A stretch of 64,000 bases of DNA from Cohnella cholangitidis (lineage in GTDB: Bacteria > Bacillota > Bacilli > Paenibacillales > Paenibacillaceae). A program made the translations under genes and the position numbers. The stretch lies in NCBI RefSeq assembly GCF_014107495.1, contig NZ_CP041969.1:4823501-4887500 (forward strand), in the 5' to 3' direction. The notes beneath the pieces were generated by a model. It saw only the letters and a list, made by a program, of their open reading frames with translations. It had not been told where the DNA came from and made no database searches. Shown here in pieces: positions 43,547-50,413 of the stretch (the stretch's first letter is position 1; each line of letters begins with the position of its first letter).

Positions 43547-44836
43547 ATGCAATTCGAATTGCTTCATCCCGCCGATCAAATCACCTTAATGATGGAGCGT
43601 ATTTACGGCTACGGCATGACGACGACTTCCGGCGGCAATCTGTCCATCCTCGACGACAACGGCGACATTTGGATAACGCCTGCCGGGGTAGACAAGGGTT
43701 CGCTAACCCGCAAAGATATCGTCTGCGTGAAAGCGGACGGAAGCGTGGAAGGGATACACAAGCCGTCCAGCGAATTGCCTTTTCATAGATTGGTTTACCG
43801 AACGAGGCCCGATCTGAAGGCGGTCGTTCACGCCCATCCTCCGGCTCTTGTTTCCTTCAGCATCGTCCGGCGCATTCCGGACACGAGGATGCTTCCGAAC
43901 GAAAGGAAAATATGCGGACAGATCGGAATGGCCGATTACGCGCTGCCCGGAAGCGAAGAGCTTGGCCGCAATATCGCCGACGTCTTCGCGCAGGGGATCG
44001 ATACCGTGATGCTGGAAAACCACGGCATCGTCATCGGAGGTCCGGATCTATTCCAAGCGTTCAAAATATTCGAAACGCTGGATTTCTGCGCGAGATTGGA
44101 AATTAAGGCGAACACGATCGGCAAGCCCGTGTTGCTGTCGGAAGAGCACTACGAGACGGTTGCCGCGAACGAGGAAATCCGTCTAGAGACTTTCCGTCCG
44201 CAAGGCTATAGCGCGAAGGAAAGAGAACTCCGCAGGGAAATGATCAAATTCATTCAGCGATCGTACGACCAACAGTTATTTACGAGCACGCAAGGGACGT
44301 TCTCGCAACGGCTTGACGACGGCGGTTTCATCATTACGCCTTACGGCATGGATCGCAAATACATGGACGTCGAGCATCTCGTTCGCGTCGATCAAGGGAA
44401 AGCGGAGGAAGGCAAGCAACCAAGCCGCTCCTGGAAGCTGCACGAAAGCATCTACGAGCAGCATCCGCACGTGGATTCCGTCATGATCGCCCATCCTCCC
44501 AATATTATGGCTTTCGCCGTAACGGACAATGTTTTCGATTCCAGAACGATTCCGGAAAGCTATATTTTGCTCCGGGGTACGCCAAAGCTGTCATTCAGCT
44601 CCATCTATAAGAACCCCGAGAACGCGGCGGCGAGTTTTACGAAAGATACCCCGATCGCTCTGGTGGAGAACAATTGCGTGATCGTGACCGGCCAAAGCTT
44701 GCTGAACGCATTCGATCGGCTGGAGGTCGCGGAATATAGCGCGAAGGCGATTATATCGTCCCGATGCATCGGCGATATCGTGCCGATAGACGATAAGAAA
44801 ATTCGCGATATCGAAGAAGCGTTCGGGCTAGCCTGA
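43547..44836 (+). CDS. Tandem class II aldolase/adducin-domain protein, second domain degenerate
   Basis: A 429-residue protein made of two class II aldolase domains. Domain 1 (about 1-200) has the substrate loop TTSGGNLSI, Zn ligands His-x-His in VVHAHPPALV and the third His in MLENHGIVIGG, so it may be catalytic. Domain 2 (about 225-425) repeats the pattern (STQGTFSQRL, HVDSVMIAHPPNIM, ALVENNCVIVTG), but the first His of H-x-H is Ile and the third His is Asn, so its metal site is lost. Single-domain relatives are fuculose-phosphate aldolases and methylthioribulose-phosphate dehydratases. It begins 17 bp after nirD, an unexpected partner. It ends before a long hairpin and the transposon insertion at 44935. 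Confidence 0.85.
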   Translation: MQFELLHPADQITLMMERIYGYGMTTTSGGNLSILDDNGDIWITPAGVDKGSLTRKDIVCVKADGSVEGIHKPSSELPFHRLVYRTRPDLKAVVHAHPPALVSFSIVRRIPDTRMLPNERKICGQIGMADYALPGSEELGRNIADVFAQGIDTVMLENHGIVIGGPDLFQAFKIFETLDFCARLEIKANTIGKPVLLSEEHYETVAANEEIRLETFRPQGYSAKERELRREMIKFIQRSYDQQLFTSTQGTFSQRLDDGGFIITPYGMDRKYMDVEHLVRVDQGKAEEGKQPSRSWKLHESIYEQHPHVDSVMIAHPPNIMAFAVTDNVFDSRTIPESYILLRGTPKLSFSSIYKNPENAAASFTKDTPIALVENNCVIVTGQSLLNAFDRLEVAEYSAKAIISSRCIGDIVPIDDKKIRDIEEAFGLA

Positions 44837-44853
44837 CGTATAAGACGGGCGAA

Positions 44854-44891
44854 ATGGCGGCGGAAGGATGGACATCCTGATGCCGCCATCA
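44854..44891 (+). terminator. Hairpin after the aldolase gene
   Basis: Two-part stem: ATGGCGGC / GCCGCCAT enclosing AGGATG / CATCCT. A weak T-containing tail follows. It lies just upstream of the transposon left end. Confidence 0.6.
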
Positions 44892-45164
44892 TTCCTGTTT
44901 ATGACTCATACAGAGCTGGAATTTTGTTTACGAGTGTTCTTCGACAATAAAGTTGTTTAATTTTCAATCAAATAACTCAACAAAATCAAAGGCCCTTTTA
45001 TTAATAATTTTCAATAAAGTTGTTTAATAATCTAACGATTTCATTTGAAAAGTATAATAAAGTTGTTTAACGTTCTGAGTGGTCCTATTCAAACAATTGC
45101 TACCGAAAACTTATTTTGCATAGTTCGCATTCAATCAGCAGGCATACTCAAATTAGCACCATTA

Positions 45165-46004
45165 ATCAAGTAGATAGGGGCGGAAAGCCCATGACCTCTC
45201 ACACTACCATACATGCGGGACCGCATACGGCGGTTCCTAAAGGTTAACGAATTTCAAAATGCCGTTTATTTATATTTCGGGACATCTCCCAGCATCTATA
45301 CGTACCCGCTTGGAGTTCCCACTTTACGGTTTCCCAGCGTTCCCACAAGTTCGCTTGTAGCTCAGCTACCGTCACTTGGTCTATGCCGGGTGCTCTTCCG
45401 TTTTGTTTCACACGCTTATAGGCGTCTCGAAGATTGCTCTCTTCGAGCATCCGCTCCAGCAAGTCGTATTGTCCTTCGCGAGAAGAATGGTCGATTTTGC
45501 CGACGAAGAACTCGGCGCTCCGGCATACCCTGGCGGTTTCACCGTTTCTCTTTGCCGCGAGCTCTCTTGCGGGATATTCTGCTGTCGTTGCTCTTCGCGC
45601 GAACGCATCGGTTTCTTCTCTCCTTTAAGTTCAGCTCTTCCTTGTGTTGTTGCAACAACACACGTACTATGGCTTCTGCTGACTCCTGCGGGTTCAGCGC
45701 GGCTTTTCAGCCGCGGTTACGAAGTTACTTCGCGTATCCCGCAGGCCTCCCCGGATAAGAACGCCATCTTTCCGCCCGTGCCCGCCCAAGTCTACAGTCT
45801 TTGGCAGCTTAGGTTATGTTATGGTGACTCATCCGTCTGCAACCGCATCAAATTGGATTCGTGTACCTCGAGCCGTGCTTTTGCCTCCGGCTTCCTTCAG
45901 ATTCCGCCTCGCGGCGGTCACCCTTGCCCTTGGCTAATGGTAGTCGCTTGCCAGCCCCCCATTCGGGACTTTCACCCTAGAGATGACGCCCATGCTGGGT
46001 GTAC
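45165..46004 (-). mobile_element. Group II intron remnant, probably class C, internally deleted
   Basis: Read on the minus strand, the 5' end GTACACCCAGCATGGGCG and a GGTGAAAGTCCCG segment (45963 area) match group II domain I starts. The 3' part, AACCGCCGTATGCGG...GGTAGTGTGAGAGG (about 45185-45240), matches domain IV-VI sequences, ending CTACTTGAT at 45165. The length of 840 bp instead of ~1.9 kb reflects loss of most of the reverse transcriptase. The 5' exon ends in a rho-independent terminator (46011-46036), the preferred target of class C introns. Confidence 0.8.
45244..45608 (-). pseudogene. ltrA: Reverse transcriptase/maturase fragment of the group II intron
   Basis: The frame starting at 45608 reads MRSREEQRQQNIPQESSRQ, then changes frame near 45500. 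It continues as EESNLRDAYKRVKQNGRAPGIDQVTVAELQ, the N-terminal RT-0 region of group II intron maturases. After WELQAGTYR the similarity ends abruptly in an unrelated tail and a stop at 45244. All catalytic RT motifs (including YADD), the X domain and the endonuclease domain are deleted, so it is non-functional. Confidence 0.82.
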
Positions 46005-46010
46005 ATAGAC

Positions 46011-46036
46011 AAAACCCTGCGAAATCGCAGGGTTTT
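46011..46036. terminator. Perfect terminator hairpin at the intron insertion site
   Basis: AAAACCCTGCG / CGCAGGGTTTT, 11-bp stem with AAAT loop, symmetric for both strands. Six bases separate it from the intron 5' end, fitting class C intron targeting of terminators. Confidence 0.85.
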
Positions 46037-46266
46037 ACTGTCTCAAATTATTTGGCTGAAAGCAAAGTAGAAATCAAGAGACCGTCTGCAGCGGTTAGCA
46101 GCCTTGGGAGTTTCCCACCGTCTGGGAAACCGGTTATTGAAGGAGCTAAAGGGTTTTGGTTTAGGACAAATCGAGAGTTCAAATGAGACGTATGTCACAC
46201 CTAGAGAGCTTTTCAAAATGAAATCTGCCATAACGCTGCTTCGATTAATTACAGAATAGAACACGA

Positions 46267-46653
46267 TTATTTTTTTAATATCAATTTTTCAGTCTCACCA
46301 TCGAGTGTTAAAGTAATAATAAATTCGTTGTTTTCATTGGGAGTGAGATTATTATTGCTGTTACTTTTCTCATATCTGTAACCAGATGTCCATTCCCCCT
46401 GTTCGGAACCTGAAAAGTAATTTGAAGCTCCTGCAAGTTTGTATTCGAAATTATTAATGGTATCTGTTCTTTTTCCTATATATTCACATGAAATTGTACT
46501 TATATCTTTATTGTTAATTGTGAGTGAAACCCTCCAATTTTCAGAGACACCTTTGTAAATGTTTGAATTATTTGATTTGTAAACAAACACTGATGATACA
46601 AGAACAATAAATAGTATGGCTACTGATAGGACATACGCTCTGTTAATCCTCAA
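46267..46653 (-). CDS. Hypothetical membrane-anchored or secreted protein
   Basis: I do not recognise this 128-residue protein. It has a positively charged start and one hydrophobic segment (AYVLSVAILFIVLVSSVFVY), then an Asn/Ser-rich extracellular part rich in beta-forming residues, ending GETEKLILKK. No lipobox. Base composition is AT-rich compared with the host genes, as for the divergent gene at 46811. A TAGGAGGT ribosome site lies upstream of the ATG at 46653. As cargo of the Tn7-like element it may act with the secreted protein across the divergent promoter region, for instance as an immunity or anchoring partner; nothing in the sequence proves this. Confidence 0.65.
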   Translation of the reverse strand: MRINRAYVLSVAILFIVLVSSVFVYKSNNSNIYKGVSENWRVSLTINNKDISTISCEYIGKRTDTINNFEYKLAGASNYFSGSEQGEWTSGYRYEKSNSNNNLTPNENNEFIITLTLDGETEKLILKK

Positions 46654-46810
46654 TTGAATACCTCCTAATTTTTTCCTTTACACATCTTACTACTAATGTT
46701 ACCATATTTTTGTAACTAAAAAAATAATGTCATCTAAGGAGGGGTGAATCAGTTACTATTATTACCTCGGCAGTACCAATACTAAAACATCTTGAAGGGA
46801 GAATTTACTT

Positions 46811-47571
46811 ATGAAAAAATTCTTGTCTACATGTCTAGTTAGTGTTTTGTCTATTGGTCTAATAGGTAGTTCATTTTCGGCTTCCGCTGCAGCCTATCAA
46901 AAAAAGATGATTCAAATAGTATCCCTGCCGGATATGAAATTGTAAAGGTCTATGATGAATCAAATACTGCTACCAATCAGCGAATGAATAGATTGGCTGA
47001 GTTGGGAATGGTGGTGGCTCCGGTAATAACTAATAATGTTACGGGTGAGACAACCACGCTTGATGTCATAGAGCATGAAACAAGACCGCTTTACGATTTA
47101 AGAAATTTAGAGACTGGAGCAATTGCTACTCAGTATGCAACAGATGTAAGCGCTAGGGCTTCGGGGACATATTCTGATAACATCAGTGACTCGACTTTAA
47201 GCGTTACTGCTTATGCTACTTTATTCTATATTACTGAAACCGTTAGTGGCGAAATATTTGCAGGATTAGATAAGGTTTCTTGGCGTTATGAAATAAGTGA
47301 TAATGCGGTTGCGTTAAAGAATTTAACTCATAAGTACCAACAGTCTGGCGCAGGACAAGGTACGTCAACGGCCATTGATCAAAGAAATACTTTGTATCCC
47401 ACGGCTCTATCTGGAACAGATCTTGTAAGAAATTGGGGCTGGACGAAGGTTAGTATTCTTGGTACTTTTTATAAATATGGAGTAGAAATGACCTCAACTT
47501 TATACCGGACAAATAATCCTACCTATACTTGGACAATGAACCTCCAAGTCTACCAGGTAGGAATACTTTAA
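46811..47571 (+). pseudogene. Secreted protein of unknown function, one-base deletion in an A-run
   Basis: ATG 46811 follows GAAGGGAG and encodes a classical signal peptide (MKKFLSTCLVSVLSIGLIGS, cleaved near ASA-AAY). At the A7 run 46899-46905 the frame changes; with eight A it continues DDSNSIPAGYEIVKVYDES to a ~250-residue secreted protein ending LQVYQVGIL at 47571. The mature part has no Cys, many Thr/Ser/Asn and alternating strands (SDSTLSVTAYATLFYITETVSG, YTWTMNLQVYQVG), suggesting a beta-sandwich. I cannot assign a family. The composition is AT-rich. Its terminator at 47654 is where the IS1182-type element inserted. Confidence 0.7.
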
Positions 47572-47680
47572 CAGTTTAATATGTTGTCTTCCAACAGCTG
47601 TTCACCTAACCGCTGATGTGTAACCGATAGGTAGTGAAGATATTAAATGTTCGAAAGAAGCAAAAGAACCAATACTTAAA

Positions 47681-49252
47681 ATTGGTTCTCAGGCTGTCGA
47701 GAAAGTCTCGACAGCTTTTATTATGTCTAAATAGTTTAATACGACACCGCGTTAATTTGGTATAATAGATTTAACTATACCGAACGGATGGTGTTTCCAT
47801 GCTTCGTTCTAATCGCGATAAACAACAGAACTATGAATTTGTTTCCATCGAAGATCTTGTTCCCGCCGATCACATGCTTCGAAAGATCGATAAATATATC
47901 GACTTCTCTTTCATCGATGATAAGGTACGCCCACTTTATTGCGAAGACAATGGTCGTCCCGCTGTTGATCCGGTCGTACTCTTTAAGATGATTTTTCTGG
48001 GCTACTTCTATGGCATTCGGTCCGAACGGCAGTTGGAGCGAGAAATCCAGACTAATCTTGCTTATCGCTGGTTCCTCGGCCTCGGATTGACTGACCGCGT
48101 GCCGGATCATACGACGATTAGCTGGAATAGAAGAACACGGTTTAAGGATACAACTGTATTTCAAGATATCTTTGATGAAATCGTCTTACAAGCGATCTCA
48201 CACCGGATGGTCGGCGGAAGAGTCCTTATTTCCGACTCGACTCACATCAAGTCCAGCGCCAATAAACATAAGTACACCAAAGAACAAGTACAGCAAAATA
48301 CGAAGGCGTATGTGGACGAGCTGAACGCCGCTGTTGAAGCTGATCGGAAGGCGCATGGAAAAAAGCCCTGAAACCTAGAGAGGAGGTGAACGAAGACAAG
48401 GAAGTGAAGGTTAGTACCACCGATCCCGATAGCGGGTATATGGTTCGCGACGGCAAGCCGGAAGGCTTCTTTTATCTGGACCACCGCACGGTTGATATGA
48501 AGTACAATCTCATTACCGATGTCTTTGTCACGCCAGGTAACGTACATGATTCGATGCCCTATCTCGAACGATTGGACCGTCAACGCGAAAGATTCGGTTT
48601 TCAGGTAGAAGCAGTAGCATTGGATTCAGGTTACCTCACAGCACCGATCTGTAAGGGGTTGGACACGCGGAAAATCTTTGGCGTTATTGCTCACCGCAGA
48701 TTCCATCCTACACAAGGCCTGTACCACAAACATGAATTTAAGTATGATGACGAGCGAGATCTTTATATTTGTCCGCAAAAGCAGGAGTTACCGTATAAAA
48801 CGACAGACCGACATGGTTACCGACACTATGCTTCTGATCCGCAGCAATGCGCGTCATGTCCGATGTTAAACAAGTGTACCCGGTCACAGAACCGCCGAAA
48901 AGTCGTGACTCGGCACGTGTGGGAAGAGAGCAAAGAGCGCGTGCGACTTAACCGGCTGAGCAAGTCGGGCAAGAAGCTATACCGCAAACGAAAAGAAACG
49001 ATTGAGCGAAGCTTTGCGGACGCCAAAGAGCTCCACGGGTTTCGCTATTGCCGTTTGCGAGGACTGCGAAATGTGACCGAGCAAGCGCTTATGACTGCTG
49101 CTGTACAGAATATGAAGAAGATTGCCCTCCATCTGGACAGGAGGGAAATGGGGTAATAATCTCCCCAGATCCCCCTTCTTCCAGGCACCTAAATAAAAAA
49201 AGAAACCCAATGTCTAAAAAGACGTGGGTTTCTCGACGATCTGAGAACCAAT
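47681..49252 (+). mobile_element. IS1182-family insertion sequence in a terminator loop
   Basis: A 1572-bp element with ~24-bp inverted repeats (ATTGGTTCTCAG-3 mismatches-GTCGAGAAA). It is flanked by ACTTAAA at 47674-47680 and 49253-49259. Rejoining the flanks gives a perfect 20-bp stem (47654-47673 with 49260-49279) whose 7-nt loop is ACTTAAA, so the element entered exactly at the hairpin loop and duplicated it. Its outer bases ATTGGTTCT repeat the inner stem of the target, so a 9-bp hairpin is rebuilt on each side. Confidence 0.88.
47799..49156 (+). pseudogene. IS1182-family transposase, one-base deletion
   Basis: A ~450-residue DDE transposase read across one frame change. The N-terminal half has NYEFVSIEDLVPADHMLRKID, the DUF772-type FKMIFLGYFYGIRSERQLEREI and the first catalytic Asp in VLISDSTHIKSS. 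After RKAHGKKP the frame stops; restoring CCCC at about 48366-48369 continues LKPREEVNEDKEVKVSTTDPDSG. The C-terminal half has ALDSGYLTAPICKGL (second Asp), a zinc-ribbon-like Cys cluster (QQCASCPMLNKC) and the Glu in KRKETIERSFADAKELHG. A promoter-like TATAAT lies at 47761. As read it is inactive. Confidence 0.88.
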
Positions 49253-49652
49253 ACTTAAAATTGGTTCTTTTGCTTCTTTTCTAAATAGATTATTAATTTG
49301 AGGCACGAGTTTCTACATTCCTAGTAATATATTATACCAATTAACCGGCGTTGAATCATTTCCATTTATATACATTCTAAATCTAATGTTCTAAGCACCG
49401 GTTCTAGTGTCACTTGACAATGAACGTGTAGTATTTTCTGCAAGAAATCCCCTCCAATTTAACAAAAAGAGTCACGTTCTTATTTGTCTACTTTAAGGGG
49501 ATATTTTATACTCACTTTTACATAGAACATTTTCAAATAACTATATTGTAAATCAAACGACTTTATTGTCAAAGAACAACGAGACAGCCTTCTTATCTAT
49601 TTAAGAATAAAATGTGTCATTTCGAAATGTTTGGACTGTTCGCATGCTCAGT

Positions 49653-49694
49653 TGTGATTTTTTCACATTAATAATTCATCTTGCGAAGTATACT
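49653..49694 (+). promoter_or_regulatory. FNR-like box and -10 for the hemerythrin gene
   Basis: TGTGAtttttTCACA at 49653-49667 (5-bp rather than 6-bp spacer) is followed by TATACT at 49689-49694. A start near 49701 puts the box centre about 41 bp upstream, as for ndk. Confidence 0.65.
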
Positions 49695-49742
49695 CAAATC
49701 AAGAAACAGCCACTTCAAACTTCGGTAACGGAGGGATACGCC

Positions 49743-50252
49743 ATGAAACAGCATGTGTTGGAGAATACGTTCACGACTCTGGGCTACTCGAAGCTGGAGA
49801 TGAGCGAGGCGGTCGAACGCTTGCACGAAGAGCACGAGGAACTGCGGGAAGAACTTCATGATCTGCATGTCTGGGTGAAGGCGGTCAGCGAAACATCAGG
49901 GGCGATCAATCGCACGGGAATCCTTAGCAATCTTAGAGAGACGGCCGATCAATTCAAGAGACAACTAGACGCTCACGCCAAGTGGGAAGAAGAACGATTG
50001 TTCCCGATGGTCGCCTGGTACTACGGCGAGGAGCTCGGTCAATTCACCTTGATGGAGCAAGAGCACGTACTGGCGGAGCAGTTCATCCAAGCTTTCGTCG
50101 ATGCGTTGGAACGCGCGCCAGTGCGTCGCCACGAGGAGAAGGAGATGGTTTCTTATTTGACGCAGGCGATACTCATCTTGAACCAACATTTTCAAATGGA
50201 AGAGGAATTGATCGCAACGCTTATCGATCGTTCGGATAGTTACGGATATTGA
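49743..50252 (+). CDS. Hemerythrin-like (HHE domain) protein
   Basis: A 169-residue protein with a helical HHE/hemerythrin domain. Candidate di-iron ligands are RLHEEHEEL (His at about 27-30), LDAHAKWEEERLFP (His, Glu), MEQEHVLAEQF (His) and LNQHFQMEEELI (His, Glu). ATG 49743 follows CGGAGGG. Such proteins sense or carry oxygen or protect iron-sulfur centres from NO; under an FNR-type box and beside adhE-pfl, a role in the aerobic/anaerobic switch or in nitrosative stress from nitrite reduction is plausible. The gene lies just right of the Tn7-like element, which separated it from the nir operon. Confidence 0.85.
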   Translation: MKQHVLENTFTTLGYSKLEMSEAVERLHEEHEELREELHDLHVWVKAVSETSGAINRTGILSNLRETADQFKRQLDAHAKWEEERLFPMVAWYYGEELGQFTLMEQEHVLAEQFIQAFVDALERAPVRRHEEKEMVSYLTQAILILNQHFQMEEELIATLIDRSDSYGY

Positions 50253-50309
50253 GTCGAACCATACTGCCGACCGAACTCTACCGGTAAGGTTATTTTTCAC
50301 CGGGTGTTA

Positions 50310-50325
50310 TGTGAATTAATTCACA
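50310..50325 (+). promoter_or_regulatory. Perfect FNR-type box upstream of adhE
   Basis: TGTGAattaatTCACA is a full match to the consensus, 89 bp before adhE. No good -10 lies at the expected +30 distance. A purine-rich leader of AGAGACAGAGAT-like repeats (50340-50390) follows. Confidence 0.75.
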
Positions 50326-50413
50326 AAAATGCGGGATCAGTACAGAGACAGAGATACAGACAAAGAGATAAAGACAAAGAGAAGCTAGACAACAATAGGA
50401 GGTAGAGAGGAAT

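Larger units (their letters stand above)
44935..49578. mobile_element. Tn7-like element without transposition genes
   Basis: Ends are inverted 34-bp repeats, 30 of 34 identical: 44935-44968 and 49545-49578. Both start TGT, then 5 bp, then GACAATAAAGT, the same layout and the same core as the TnsB sites of Tn7 (TGT-N5-GACAATAAAG). ACGAG flanks both sides directly (44930-44934 and 49579-49583), a 5-bp target duplication as Tn7 makes. The left end has three spaced sites (44943, 45010, 45053), and the right end two closely packed ones (about 49553-49570 and 49533-49550), the Tn7 asymmetry. Inside are a group II intron remnant, two AT-rich orphan genes and an IS1182-type element; tnsA-E are absent, so it must have moved in trans or lost them. 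The gaps 44969-45164, 46037-46266 and 49280-49532 hold no supportable gene. Confidence 0.85.

Noticed and set aside
44930..44934. A glmS-type Tn7 attachment site
   Set aside because: The left neighbour is a class II aldolase gene and the right neighbour a hemerythrin gene; no glmS end is present, so insertion was not at the classical site.
46037..46266. Short frames on both strands between the intron remnant and the hypothetical gene
   Set aside because: Neither has a ribosome site or recognisable motif, and I could not tell coding from decayed sequence.
49253..49652. A small minus-strand frame behind a GGAGGGG motif near 49450
   Set aside because: Only about 25 codons, AT-rich, without conserved features; probably chance within the transposon right end.
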